Of a stretch of 64,000 nt of DNA, positions 26,429 to 35,686 are shown piece after piece. How positions within the stretch are numbered: the stretch's first letter is position 1; each line of letters starts with the position of its first letter. The DNA is from JACDBZ01 sp036262075 (lineage in GTDB: Bacteria > Chloroflexota > Limnocylindria > QHBO01): the NCBI GenBank assembly GCA_036262075.1, contig DATAJO010000022.1, forward strand, positions 62,001-126,000. Direction: 5' to 3'. The notes below the pieces were generated by a model. The model saw only the letters and a list, made by a program, of their open reading frames with translations. It had not been told where the DNA came from and did not search any database. A program made the position numbers and the translations under genes.

Positions 26429-27832
26429 TCACGGATCCCGCAGCGCGAAGCGTGCCACCACGTCGGCCAGCACCGGCAGCCCGAAGGCGAGGGCGCTGAC
26501 CGGCACCCGCTCGTCGTGGCCGTGGAACAGCGACAGGAACGGGAAGTCGGCCTCGAGCCGCAGCGGGGCGAAGCCGTAGCACGGGATGCCGAGCTCGAGG
26601 AGCGCCTTCGCGTCGGTGCCGGGCGTGATCATCATCGGCACCGGGGTGCCGTCGGGGTCCGCCGCGGCCAGCGCGTCGCGCATGTGGCCGACGATCTCGG
26701 CGTCGGCCGGCCATTCGACCGGCGGCAGGACGACGACCGGCTCGACGGTCGCCTGGTCGCCCACGACCTGCTGGAGGTGCTCGAGAAAGGCCGATGCATC
26801 GGTGCCGGGCAGCGTCCGCACGTCGACCTCGGCCTCGCCGTGGCCGGCCATGACGTTCACCTTCGTCCCGGCGTGGATGACGTTCGGGGTGGCGGTGTCG
26901 CGCAGCATGGCGGCGATCGAGCGGCGCAGCGTCGGATCCTCGACGAGGCGGTTGAGGGCCTCGGCGGCCTGGTCCGGGCCGGCCTCGGCCGCGTCGGCCA
27001 CCTCACCGAGGCCGATGGCATCCAGGAAGCCGCGCACGACGTCGATGACCCGTCCGGGGCGGCGCTCCGCGTCGGCGGCGATCGCCGCGACGGCGGCGGC
27101 GAGCTTCGTGGCCGCGTTGTCGGCGTGCGGCATCGAGCCGTGGCCCGGCGTGCCCGTGGCCTTCAACCGCGTCCAGGCGATGCCCTTCTCCGCGACCTGG
27201 ATGGTGTAGAACCGCCGCCCGCCGAGGGTCATCGAGTAGCCGCCGACCTCGTTGAGGGCGGCCGCCGCCGGCCGGCCGGCGGCATCGGTGAAGAGGTCGG
27301 GGCGTTGCTCGACGAGCGCGCGGGCGCCGTGCGCGCCACCGGCCTCCTCGTCGGCGACCGCCGCGAAGATGACGTCGCGGCGCAGCTCGGCCCCGGACCG
27401 GGCGAGGGCGCGCATGACGCCGATCTCCATGGCGACCATGTCCTTCATGTCGACGGCGCCGCGGCCCCAGATCTCGCCGTCGACCAGCTCGCCGCTGAAC
27501 GGGTCGCGGGTCCAGGACTCGGCCTCGACCGGCACGACGTCGAGGTGGCTGAGGAGGATGAGCGGCGGCTCGGGGTCGGCGACCGTGGCGCGCAGCCGGG
27601 CGAACGCCGAGCCGCGACCGGGTGTGATCTCGACGACCTCGGCACGGATGCCCTCGGCCTCGAGGACGTCGGCGCAGTGGCGGGCGGCGGCCGTCTCGCC
27701 GCCACGCGGGTCGTGGCCGGCCGCCAGCTCCGGGCCACCGTCCGGCGGGTTGACCGAGGGAATGCGGATCAGGGCGCGCAGGTCCTCGACGCAGGCGTCG
27801 AGGTCGAGATGGTCGGCGAGGGCGCTCGTCAT
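26429..27832 (-). CDS. M20-family metallopeptidase/deacylase (ArgE/DapE-like)
   Basis: 467 residues. Di-zinc motifs in order: LLSHLDVVPVE (His-x-Asp), GRGAVDMKD (bridging Asp), AAVADEEAGG (catalytic Glu-Glu), and a late FHGHDERVP giving the last His. GTPGHGSMPHADNA marks the dimerisation domain. The family removes N-acyl groups or cleaves dipeptides; the substrate cannot be told. ATG 27832 starts 11 bases after the upstream gene. Confidence 0.9.
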   Translation of the reverse strand: MTSALADHLDLDACVEDLRALIRIPSVNPPDGGPELAAGHDPRGGETAAARHCADVLEAEGIRAEVVEITPGRGSAFARLRATVADPEPPLILLSHLDVVPVEAESWTRDPFSGELVDGEIWGRGAVDMKDMVAMEIGVMRALARSGAELRRDVIFAAVADEEAGGAHGARALVEQRPDLFTDAAGRPAAAALNEVGGYSMTLGGRRFYTIQVAEKGIAWTRLKATGTPGHGSMPHADNAATKLAAAVAAIAADAERRPGRVIDVVRGFLDAIGLGEVADAAEAGPDQAAEALNRLVEDPTLRRSIAAMLRDTATPNVIHAGTKVNVMAGHGEAEVDVRTLPGTDASAFLEHLQQVVGDQATVEPVVVLPPVEWPADAEIVGHMRDALAAADPDGTPVPMMITPGTDAKALLELGIPCYGFAPLRLEADFPFLSLFHGHDERVPVSALAFGLPVLADVVARFALRDP

Positions 27833-27842
27833 GTGGCGGAGC

Positions 27843-28781
27843 CTAGCGCGCGACGGCGGAACGCGGGCCGCTTCGGACCTCGCTGCGCTCGCGCCAGCGG
27901 GTGGTGCGCGACGCGACGAGCCAGCCGAGCGGCAGCTCGGCGGCCAGCAGCGCGACCGCCACGCCGAGGAGGATCGGCTCCGAGGTGGCCAGGCCGAGCC
28001 ATACGAGCGCCCCGAGGAAGACGAGATGGATCGCCAGCCGCGTCGCGAAGGCCAGGCGCAGGTCGAGGATCGCGTCGACCGCACCGTCCGGCCGGCCACG
28101 GTCGGGCCCGAAGGCGCCCCACGCTGCCACGAGGACGAACCCGAACAGCACGACCCAGAACACGGCCAGCCCACCACCCGGCGAAGGATCGACCATCGGC
28201 TTGATGACGCTGAACGCGCCGATGCTCGCCGTCAGCACCGCGAACGCCGCCACCGGGACGAGCAGCTGGAGCCACTCGAGCGCCGGCCGGTCGCGCGCCG
28301 CGCTGCGCAGCAGGCGGGTGAAGAGCGTGAAGCCGAGCGTCACGAACAGCCAGGCGTAGAAGTTGCCGGCCGGGACGCCGAACCACCCCTGCTCCGGGCC
28401 GATGTCGCGCCACGTCCACAGGCCCATGCGGATGGCGATGGCGTCGAAGGCGAGGTCGAGCATGATGGCCAGCACGCTGTCCACGACCGGGGCGTACCGG
28501 GCACGCACGCCGAGCGCATCGGTGATGCGCATGGCGCCGGCGATGATCAGGGCCCAGGTGAGGCCGATGACGATCGGCGAGCGGTCGATGTCGAGCAGGA
28601 AGTCCGGCGAGTACTCGTACGTCTCGTACAGGACCTGGTTCGCCTGCTCGAGAAACAGGCCGTACGCGGCCGCGGTCACGAGCTCGAGGAACGGGAGCCG
28701 GCCGCGGCGCAGCGCCAGCCAGGCGGCGACGACGAAGAACGCGGCGGCGCCGAGCTCGAGCAGGAGGAAGACCGGGTTCAT
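27843..28781 (-). CDS. Carotenoid biosynthesis-type membrane protein (CruF / DUF422-like)
   Basis: 312 residues with eight or so TM helices. The segment DLAFDAIAIRMGLWTW...GWFGVPAGNFYAWLFVT matches the family pattern D-x3-D/E...G-x-WxW...GVPxxNFxxW of CruF (C50 carotenoid 2,3-hydratase) and related DUF422 proteins. Hydration of carotenoid ends is possible but not shown; no other carotenoid gene is in the window. Confidence 0.65.
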   Translation of the reverse strand: MNPVFLLLELGAAAFFVVAAWLALRRGRLPFLELVTAAAYGLFLEQANQVLYETYEYSPDFLLDIDRSPIVIGLTWALIIAGAMRITDALGVRARYAPVVDSVLAIMLDLAFDAIAIRMGLWTWRDIGPEQGWFGVPAGNFYAWLFVTLGFTLFTRLLRSAARDRPALEWLQLLVPVAAFAVLTASIGAFSVIKPMVDPSPGGGLAVFWVVLFGFVLVAAWGAFGPDRGRPDGAVDAILDLRLAFATRLAIHLVFLGALVWLGLATSEPILLGVAVALLAAELPLGWLVASRTTRWRERSEVRSGPRSAVAR

Positions 28782-28834
28782 CGGGCCCGATCGTACGCGG
28801 GATCGGCGCGCGGTGATCCAGCCCGCATCGGTCG

Positions 28835-28840
28835 TATGAT
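28835..28840 (+). promoter_or_regulatory. -10 element just upstream of aldehyde dehydrogenase
   Basis: TATGAT ends nine bases before the ATG at 28850 and no ribosome site fits between, which suggests a nearly leaderless transcript. No good -35 is seen. Confidence 0.4.
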
Positions 28841-28849
28841 CAGGCCACG

Positions 28850-30298
28850 ATGACGACCGACGTGGGCGCCCGGAGCGTCCCGATCTACCTCGCCGGCGAG
28901 TTCGTCGAGGCCGGCACGCCGCTCGAGGTCCGCAACCCGGCCGACGGGTCGCTGGTGGCGACGACGTTCCAGGCGGGGGCGGCCGAGCTCGACCGCGCGA
29001 TCGAGGCTGCCGTGGCCGCCTTCGAGGAGACGCGGCGCCTGCCGAGCTACGCGCGACGCGACGCGCTGGCCCACGTCGGCGCCTGCATCGAGCGCGACGC
29101 CGACGACCTCGCCGAGCTCCTGAGCCGCGAGTCGGGCAAGCCGATCCGCGACGCGAAGGGCGAGGTGGCGCGCGGCGCGCTCACCTTCCGGATCGCCGCC
29201 GAGGAGGCGACCCGCATCAACGGCGAGTGGCTGCCGCTCGACTGGGCGCCCGCGAACAAGGGGCGCCACGGGATCGTGCGTCGCTATCCCATCGGTCCCG
29301 TGGCCGGCATCAGCCCGTTCAACTTCCCGCTCAACCTGGCGGCGCACAAGGTCGCGCCGGCCATCGCGGCCGGCTGCAGCATCGTGCTCAAGCCGCCGTC
29401 CAAGGACCCGCTCTCGATGCTGCGGGTGGCGCAGTACATCGCCGAGACCGACCTGCCGAAGGGGGCGGTCAGCGTGCTGCCGATGGATCGGCCCACCGGT
29501 GATCGGATGGTGTCCGACGACCGCTTCAAGCTCCTGTCCTTCACCGGCTCGCCGAGCGTCGGCTGGAAGATGAAGGCGGAGGCGGGCAAGAAGAAGGTCG
29601 TCCTCGAGCTCGGCGGCAACGCCGGGGCGATCGTCGACGAGACGGCGGACCTCGACTGGGCGGTCGAGCGCCTCGTCTTCGGCTCGTTCGCCTACGCCGG
29701 CCAGGTCTGCATCAGCGTCCAGCGCATCTACGTCGTGCGCGACATCTACGACGAGTTCGAGCGCCGCTTCGTGGAGCGCGCCCGGGGCGTGACGGTCGGC
29801 GACCCGCTCGACCCGTCGACGGAGCTCGGGCCGATGGTCGACGAGCAGGCCGTGTCCCGCACCCACGAATGGGTGACCGCGGCCCTGGCCGATGGTGCCC
29901 GCGCCCTGGTCTCGGGCGAGCCGAACGGCCGCTGGCACCCGCCCACGGTGCTTGCCGACGTGCCGAAGGACGCGATGATCTGCTCGGAGGAGGCGTTCGC
30001 CCCGGTCGTCAACCTCTTCGGGGTCGACTCCTTCGCCGATGCGCTGCGCGCGATCAACGACAGCCGCTTCGGCCTCCAGTGCGGCGTCTTCACCTCGTCG
30101 CTCGACCACACGCTCCTGGCCCACGACGAGCTCGAGGTCGGCGGCGTGATCGTCAACGACGTGCCGACCTGGCGCACCGACGCGATGCCGTACGGCGGCG
30201 TGAAGGACTCGGGCCTCGGCCGCGAGGGCCTGCGCTGGTCGATCGAGGACATGACGGAGCCCCGGCTCCTCGCCTTCGCCCGCACTCCGGCGTCGTGA
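28850..30298 (+). CDS. NAD(P)-dependent aldehyde dehydrogenase
   Basis: 482 residues, ALDH superfamily. ISPFNFPLNLAAHKVAPAIAAG (cofactor site), FTGSPSVGW, catalytic Glu in LELGGNAG and catalytic Cys in YAGQVCISVQR are all present; EEAFAPVVNLF follows. The sequence resembles lactaldehyde/phosphonoacetaldehyde/GAPN-type dehydrogenases. The stop overlaps the start of the Rieske gene as GTGA, so the two are coupled. Confidence 0.92.
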   Translation: MTTDVGARSVPIYLAGEFVEAGTPLEVRNPADGSLVATTFQAGAAELDRAIEAAVAAFEETRRLPSYARRDALAHVGACIERDADDLAELLSRESGKPIRDAKGEVARGALTFRIAAEEATRINGEWLPLDWAPANKGRHGIVRRYPIGPVAGISPFNFPLNLAAHKVAPAIAAGCSIVLKPPSKDPLSMLRVAQYIAETDLPKGAVSVLPMDRPTGDRMVSDDRFKLLSFTGSPSVGWKMKAEAGKKKVVLELGGNAGAIVDETADLDWAVERLVFGSFAYAGQVCISVQRIYVVRDIYDEFERRFVERARGVTVGDPLDPSTELGPMVDEQAVSRTHEWVTAALADGARALVSGEPNGRWHPPTVLADVPKDAMICSEEAFAPVVNLFGVDSFADALRAINDSRFGLQCGVFTSSLDHTLLAHDELEVGGVIVNDVPTWRTDAMPYGGVKDSGLGREGLRWSIEDMTEPRLLAFARTPAS

Positions 30299-30654
30299 CG
30301 GTCTCCGCCCCCCGCTACGCGCGCGTGCTGCGCGCCGACGAGCTGCGCGACGGCGAGCTCATCCCGGTCGAGATCGACGGGACGCCGGTCGTCCTCGTCC
30401 GCCACGAGGGCGCGTTCTTCGCCGTCCAGAACAATTGCTCGCACCGCGACTTCCCGCTGTCCGAGGCCGGCTTCGACCCGCGCGACGGCGTCCTCGTCTG
30501 CGCCTGGCACAACGGCTGTTTCGACGTCCGCACCGGCGAGGCGGTCGTGCCGCCGGCCACCGAGCCGGTCGAGACGTTCCCGGTCCGCGTGAACGACGGC
30601 TGGGTCGAGATCGGCCTCACCGGGTCGCTCGCCCCGCGCCGGGGCGCGGCATAG
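30295..30654 (+). CDS. Rieske [2Fe-2S] ferredoxin-like protein
   Basis: 119 residues from GTG 30295. Cluster ligands C-x-H in NNCSHRDF and C-x2-H in VCAWHNGCF are spaced as in dioxygenase ferredoxins and NirD. Soluble, no signal peptide. Coupling to an aldehyde dehydrogenase suggests an electron-transfer or regulatory partner. Confidence 0.88.
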   Translation: MTVSAPRYARVLRADELRDGELIPVEIDGTPVVLVRHEGAFFAVQNNCSHRDFPLSEAGFDPRDGVLVCAWHNGCFDVRTGEAVVPPATEPVETFPVRVNDGWVEIGLTGSLAPRRGAA

Positions 30655-30668
30655 CGCGCGCGGCAGGC

Positions 30669-31448
30669 ATGCAGCTCGAGGCCTTCCTCTTCGTCAACTG
30701 GATCTTCTGGGTGGCGATCACCGCCGGATCGATGCTCGTCGTCGGCCTGACCGAGCTCCTGGGCGGCACGACGCGCGGCTACCGGCTGTTCATGGCCGCG
30801 CTCCTCGCCGTGCTGGCGGCGATCGTCGTCGTCAGCGAGCTGTGGCTGCCGGGCGGCACGGCGGCATCGGGCACCGCCGACGTCCGCCGCCCGCTCGTCA
30901 TCGGCTTCGCGGCGCTGACCGGCGCCTACCTCGTCGCCTCGATCGCGAAGTGGCCGCGGTCGTGGCTGGCGATCGGCGCCGGCGTCGGGGGCCTCGCGGC
31001 GCTCGTCGTCCTCGCCGCGGCCGGCGGGACGCGGAACGAGGCGCTGTTCGCGCTCCAGCTCGTCATCTCGGCCGTCGCCCTCGGGTCGGTGTTCTCCGCC
31101 ATGCTCCTCGGCCACTGGTACCTCGTCACGCCGAAGCTGTCGCCGACCCCGCTGCGCCGGATGATGTGGCTCCTGCTCGGCGCGCTCGTCGTCCAGGGCC
31201 TGGCATTCGGGCTCGCCCTCGTCCTCGTCGGCACCGATCCGATCGAGGGCGGCGTGGCCTGGATCACCTGGCTCCGGCTCGGCGCGGGCATCGTCCTGCC
31301 GATCGCCGCCACGATCCTCGCCATCCTGGCCTCGAGCGCCGCCTCGCTCCAGGCGTCGACCGGGCTGCTGTACATCGGCCTGGCGCTCGTCATGGCCGGG
31401 TCGATCGCCGGCGCCAGCCTGGGCTACCTCACCGGCGTGCCGGTCTAG
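30669..31448 (+). CDS. Polytopic membrane protein, unknown
   Basis: 259 residues with about eight TM helices and little soluble sequence. A conserved-looking LLGHWYLVTPKLSP sits between helices 4 and 5 and could bind heme or metal through its His. Between the Rieske gene and the MoaD-MoaE fusion, so a redox role is possible; no family is recognised. Confidence 0.6.
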   Translation: MQLEAFLFVNWIFWVAITAGSMLVVGLTELLGGTTRGYRLFMAALLAVLAAIVVVSELWLPGGTAASGTADVRRPLVIGFAALTGAYLVASIAKWPRSWLAIGAGVGGLAALVVLAAAGGTRNEALFALQLVISAVALGSVFSAMLLGHWYLVTPKLSPTPLRRMMWLLLGALVVQGLAFGLALVLVGTDPIEGGVAWITWLRLGAGIVLPIAATILAILASSAASLQASTGLLYIGLALVMAGSIAGASLGYLTGVPV

Positions 31449-31454
31449 CAGCCG

Positions 31455-32108
31455 ATGCAGATCGTCGTCCGCACCTTCGCCCAGCTGCGCGAGCTGTCCA
31501 CCGACCGATGCGACCTCGCCCTCGACCAGGGTGCCACCGTGGCCGATGCCTGGGCCGCCTTCGCGGCGCGCTTCCCGGCCATCGAGCCGCATCGGCCCTA
31601 CGCGCGCGCGGCGCGCAACGGCGCGTACGCCACCTGGGACGAGCCGATCGCCGACGGCGACACGGTCGCCTTCCTGCCGCCGGTGAGCGGTGGCGCCACG
31701 ACGGGCCTGGCCGATGGGCCGATCGACGTGGCCGCGCTCGAGGCCGCCGTCCGCGACCGCGGTCGAGGCGCGGTGGTGACGTTCATCGGCGGGGCGCGCG
31801 ACCGGGCCGACGACGAGCGTCAGGTCGTGGAGCTCGAGTACGAGGTCTATCCCGAGATGGCGGCCAGCGTCCTCGACGCGATCGCCACCGAGGCCGAGTC
31901 GCGCTGGCCGGTGGCGGTGGCCGTCGTCCATCGCCACGGCGTCGTGCCCATCGGCGAGGCGGCCGTCGCCATCGTCACCGCCGGCGTCCATCGGGCCGAG
32001 GCATACGAGGCGAATCGGTTCGTCATCGAGGCCATCAAGGATCGGCTGCCGATCTGGAAGCGCGAGCGTTTCGCGGACGGCAGCGAGTGGAAGCGGCCGG
32101 GGGCCTAG
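31455..32108 (+). CDS. MoaD-MoaE fusion (molybdopterin synthase, both subunits in one chain)
   Basis: 217 residues. Residues 1-80 are a MoaD beta-grasp domain ending in VAFLPPVSGG, the Gly-Gly that must carry the thiocarboxylate. Residues about 90-217 are MoaE with FIGGARDRADD, LEYEVYPEMA, HRHGVVPIGEAAV and the catalytic Lys region AIKDRLPIWKRE. In Mycobacterium tuberculosis the similar MoaX is cleaved after Gly-Gly to free the MoaD end; cleavage here is inferred. Stop shares CTAG with the convergent kinase. Confidence 0.9.
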   Translation: MQIVVRTFAQLRELSTDRCDLALDQGATVADAWAAFAARFPAIEPHRPYARAARNGAYATWDEPIADGDTVAFLPPVSGGATTGLADGPIDVAALEAAVRDRGRGAVVTFIGGARDRADDERQVVELEYEVYPEMAASVLDAIATEAESRWPVAVAVVHRHGVVPIGEAAVAIVTAGVHRAEAYEANRFVIEAIKDRLPIWKRERFADGSEWKRPGA

Positions 32109-32629
32109 CGAGCCAGCGAGGCGAGCCAGCGCTCCGCCTCGGCCGGGGAGCGGAGTCGCACCCAGGCGAGGTCGGTCCGCTCGCGCATGGCCCGCGTCAT
32201 CGTCCGGCGTCGGCGGCGGTGCGTCCGCAGGATCCACCACAGCAGCCCGTCGCGACGCAGCGCGTTGCGGACCGACTCGCGGTTGCCGGTGCCGGGCCAG
32301 AACTCCTCCTGCGTCCCGATCCGGTGCAGCGTGCGCTTCGCCCAGCGGGCGAGGACCGTGCGCATCGGGTAGTCGAGCCAGACGACCGTCTCGACCCGCG
32401 ACCAGGTGATGTCGCGGAGCGTCGCGTAGCCGCCGTCCACGACCCAGTCGTCACCCGCCAGCGCCTCCTCGACGCGTCGACGGAACTCGTCGGGCGGGAC
32501 CGGGGTCCAGTCGCGATCCCAGAACAGCGCGTCGAGCTCGACGTGACGCAGGCCGATGCGCTCGGCGACCGCCCGCGCCAGGGTCGTCTTGCCAGAGCAG
32601 CTCGTGCCGGCCACGTTGATTCGGGTCAT
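32105..32629 (-). CDS. P-loop kinase, adenylate-kinase-like (FlaR/topology-modulation type)
   Basis: 174 residues from ATG 32629, where the core begins. Walker A GTSCSGKTT at residues 7-15; VELDALFWDRDW, DDWVVDGGY and VVWLDYP are typical of this small-molecule kinase group; basic R-rich lid region follows. ATP-dependent phosphotransfer, substrate unknown. Divergent from the zinc-ribbon gene with only 68 bases between starts. Confidence 0.82.
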   Translation of the reverse strand: MTRINVAGTSCSGKTTLARAVAERIGLRHVELDALFWDRDWTPVPPDEFRRRVEEALAGDDWVVDGGYATLRDITWSRVETVVWLDYPMRTVLARWAKRTLHRIGTQEEFWPGTGNRESVRNALRRDGLLWWILRTHRRRRRTMTRAMRERTDLAWVRLRSPAEAERWLASLAR

Positions 32630-32697
32630 GGGCGGGGCAGGGTACCGAACGACGGAGGCGTGCACACGACCGCCTCGGAAGGCACAATGCGCGGGAC

Positions 32698-33840
32698 ATG
32701 GCAACCCCGAAGCCGGGCGAGATTCGCTGCCCGACCTGCCACCGGTCCACGCCGCCCGCCGCCTACTGCACGCAGTGCGGTAGCGCCATCCCGTCCGACG
32801 CGCGTGCGCGCCCGCGCGGCATGGATCGTGACGAGCTCCAGGAGCGCATCCGCGCGCGTCGCATCGGCGGCGAGCCGTACCGGCGCGGCAGCCTCGCCGA
32901 CGAGGGCTACGAGCGCTTCGAGCCCGAGCCGGAGGACGAGCGCGCGGCCCGTGGAGCCGAGGCGATCCCCGAACGGCGGCCCGACTACTTCGACGATGCG
33001 ACGGCGCCGGTCCCGCCGCCTCCGCCGATCGACCGGCGCGAGCTGACGCGCGAGACCGACGACTGGACCGCGCCGATCCCCGACCGCAGCGGCGGCGCCG
33101 ACGTCAGTGACGTCCCGTCGGCGACGGTCGACGAGCCGTACGCGGCCGCGTCCGCCGAGGGCGCCCCGATCGGCCCGTCGGACGAGGAGTACCAGGAGTA
33201 CGACGACGCCCCCGGCTACCCGTACGAGTACGACGCCTGGGAGGACCCGCACGAGCGACGCTCCGGCGCCGGGGCGTTCGCGATCATCGGCTTCCTGGCC
33301 CTCGGCGTCCTCGCCCTGCTGAGCGGGGCGGTCCTCGCCGGCGTCTTCAACGGCGGTGGCGGGCCGGTGGCCCAGGAGTCGCCCAGCCAGGCCGTGGTGG
33401 AGAGCGTGGCGCCGAGCGCGAGCGCGGCGCCCAGCGTCGAGCCCTCCGCCGAGGCCAGCGCCGAGGCGAGCCTCGAGCCGCCGGCGAGCGGCGAGCCGGT
33501 CGTCTTCCCCGACGGCTTCGTCGCCCAGGCCCAGCCCTGCATCCCGGGCAGCGTCCGCTCCGACGGTTGCGACTCGAACGGCGCGGTCAACGGCGGCCAG
33601 GTCGAGATCTGGGTCGGGTTCCAGAACGGGAACAGCGACGACGTCATCGGCACGCAGATCATCGGGCCGGACGGCAACACCGTCGGCGAGGGCACGATCC
33701 CGCTGGCCGACATCGGCTGCGCCTCCTCGTGCAACGGCTACACCTGGTTCAACTTCCCGAACCTCCAGCCGGGTGAGTACGAGGTCCGGGTCACGCGCAA
33801 CGGCCAGCCGGCGAGCACGACCGGCTTCGAGGTGACCTGA
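32698..33840 (+). CDS. Zinc-ribbon, single-TM protein with extracytoplasmic Ig-like domain
   Basis: 380 residues. N-terminal zinc ribbon CPTCHRS...YCTQCG, an acidic and Tyr-rich cytoplasmic linker, one TM (about 202-222), a Ser/Ala/Glu-rich spacer and a C-terminal beta-sandwich with a Cys-rich loop. The C-terminal part (IIGPDGNTVGEG, NLQPGEYEVRVTRNG) is clearly paralogous to the next gene's domain. It may sense or carry something outside the membrane; no known function. Confidence 0.75.
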   Translation: MATPKPGEIRCPTCHRSTPPAAYCTQCGSAIPSDARARPRGMDRDELQERIRARRIGGEPYRRGSLADEGYERFEPEPEDERAARGAEAIPERRPDYFDDATAPVPPPPPIDRRELTRETDDWTAPIPDRSGGADVSDVPSATVDEPYAAASAEGAPIGPSDEEYQEYDDAPGYPYEYDAWEDPHERRSGAGAFAIIGFLALGVLALLSGAVLAGVFNGGGGPVAQESPSQAVVESVAPSASAAPSVEPSAEASAEASLEPPASGEPVVFPDGFVAQAQPCIPGSVRSDGCDSNGAVNGGQVEIWVGFQNGNSDDVIGTQIIGPDGNTVGEGTIPLADIGCASSCNGYTWFNFPNLQPGEYEVRVTRNGQPASTTGFEVT

Positions 33841-33890
33841 GCCGAGCGTCGACGCTCACTGGCCCGCGTCCTGCTGTCACGGATCGGCGA

Positions 33891-34481
33891 ATGGACCTCC
33901 CATCGACCTCACTGCCGCTTCGCGCTGCCGCGCTCGTCGCGCTGCTGGTGATGCTCGCCGCGTGCGCCACGCCCGCCGACGGAGAGAGCTCGGCCGCGCC
34001 GACCGTCGCCCTCGGTGGCGTCGGTGGCGAGGTGACCTCGACCGGCCCGATCACCGGCCCGGCGCCGTCCGAGAGCGTGGCGGCCGCGACGCCGGCACCG
34101 ACGGCCTCGCCGACTCCGGCGCCGACCCCGGCCCCGACCCAGCCACCGGCCCAGGCCGACGGATTCACCGCCGTCGTGCGCGCCTGCGCCTCGATCTCGG
34201 GCTCGTCGTGCAATGGCGAGTACGGCACCATGCCGGCCGGCACCGGCTCGTTCACCGCGCTCGTCACGTTCACCGATGCCAACGGCGGGGACCAGATCAG
34301 CGTCACGCTCATCGGCCCGAACGGTACGATCCCCGGCGCGCCGTACACGCTGCGTGGCGGCGGTGACGGCTACTACTACTCGATCTTCCAGGCCTCGGCG
34401 CTGCCCGCCGGGACGTACACGCTGGTCGCCTCGCGCAACGGCGAGGAGGTGGCGACCACCCAGTTCACGATCGGCGGCTGA
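33891..34481 (+). CDS. Lipoprotein with the same Ig-like domain
   Basis: 196 residues. Lipobox LVMLAAC near residue 25, then a Thr/Pro/Ala linker (TPAPTASPTPAP) and a C-terminal domain with LIGPNGTIPGAP and LPAGTYTLVASRNG, matching the domain of the preceding membrane protein. Tandem paralogs with different anchors; role unknown. Confidence 0.78.
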   Translation: MDLPSTSLPLRAAALVALLVMLAACATPADGESSAAPTVALGGVGGEVTSTGPITGPAPSESVAAATPAPTASPTPAPTPAPTQPPAQADGFTAVVRACASISGSSCNGEYGTMPAGTGSFTALVTFTDANGGDQISVTLIGPNGTIPGAPYTLRGGGDGYYYSIFQASALPAGTYTLVASRNGEEVATTQFTIGG

Positions 34482-34495
34482 CCCCCCGCGGCCGA

Positions 34496-35587
34496 TCAGC
34501 CGCCGGCCGAGGTCTCGCTCGTCCCGCCGACCGAGGCCACGCGCGGGGCGCCCGCATCGCGCCGCTTCGCGGCGAGGGCGCTGATCGCCTCCAGGATGCA
34601 CCGATGCGCCGCCGCGGCGGTGACCTCCGCATGGTCGAACGGCGGCGCGACCTCGACGACGTCCATGCCGGCCAGCTCGACGGCGCCGACGACCTGCCGG
34701 ATCGCCCGCAGCAGCTCGCGGGTCAGCATGCCGCCCGGCTCCGGCGTGCCGGTGCCCGGCGCCATGCCCGGGTCGATGACGTCGATGTCGACCGACAGGT
34801 ACACGACCTCCGGCCCGTCGAGCGCCTCGGCGATGGCGTCGGCCACGACCGCCTCAGCGCCGCGCTCCTCGATCTCGGTCATGAGGTGCCAGCGCATGCC
34901 GTGGTCGCGCATCCAGCCCAGCGTCTCGGGGCCCGGCCAGTAGCCGCGCAGCCCGACCTGCACGAAGTTGCGCCCATGGACGGCGCCCGACTCGATGAGC
35001 CGGCGCATCGGCGTGCCGTGGGAGCGGAGGTTGCCCCAGGTCGAGGCCGCGGCATCGGCGTGCGCGTCGAAGTGGACGACGCCGAGCCGTCGCGGGGCCA
35101 CCGCGCTGGCGACGGCCGTGGCCGACGGGAACGTGATCGAGTGGTCGCCGCCGAGCACGATCGGGATCGCGCCGGACGAGGCGACCTCGGCGACCTTGCG
35201 CTCGATGACGAGGTGGCCGCGCTCGACGTCCATCGGCGTCACCGGCGCGTCGCCGGCGTCCACGACGTCGAGCCAGTCGTACGGCTCGATGCCGAGCTGG
35301 AGCGAGTTGATCGCGCCGGAGTGGTAGCTCGCGGCGCGGATCGCGCGCGGGCCGAAGCGCGCGCCGGGGCGGTGGCTGACCGCGTCGTCGAACGGGGCGC
35401 CGACGATGGCGACGTCCGGGCGCCGCCGGCGCAGCTCGTCGGCATCGGTCACCCAGGGGAGCTTCTGGAAGCTCGGCAGGCCGACGTAGCTCGGCAGGTT
35501 GAAATCGTCGTACGCGGTGTACGGATCGGCTCCGGGCGGAGCCTCGTCGTTCATTCCGCGAGGGCCGCGGATGTGATCGTCGGTCAT
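34496..35587 (-). CDS. Agmatinase/arginase (ureohydrolase) family
   Basis: 363 residues from ATG 35587 (ATG 35554 possible). Mn-binding motifs GGDHSITFP, HFDAHADA and SVDIDVIDPGMAPGTGTPEPGG are all intact. Hydrolyses a guanidino or related compound to release urea. Sequence style resembles agmatinase/guanidinobutyrase more than arginase; the exact substrate is uncertain. Confidence 0.88.
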   Translation of the reverse strand: MTDDHIRGPRGMNDEAPPGADPYTAYDDFNLPSYVGLPSFQKLPWVTDADELRRRRPDVAIVGAPFDDAVSHRPGARFGPRAIRAASYHSGAINSLQLGIEPYDWLDVVDAGDAPVTPMDVERGHLVIERKVAEVASSGAIPIVLGGDHSITFPSATAVASAVAPRRLGVVHFDAHADAAASTWGNLRSHGTPMRRLIESGAVHGRNFVQVGLRGYWPGPETLGWMRDHGMRWHLMTEIEERGAEAVVADAIAEALDGPEVVYLSVDIDVIDPGMAPGTGTPEPGGMLTRELLRAIRQVVGAVELAGMDVVEVAPPFDHAEVTAAAAHRCILEAISALAAKRRDAGAPRVASVGGTSETSAGG

Positions 35588-35686
35588 GGCGCTTGCGCGT
35601 CACCTCCGGCGTCATCGACGGGCGCCGTCGCGGTGCGGAGCAGGCCCGTCGGGCCACCGATCCTAGCACTACCATCGGCGCTGTCG

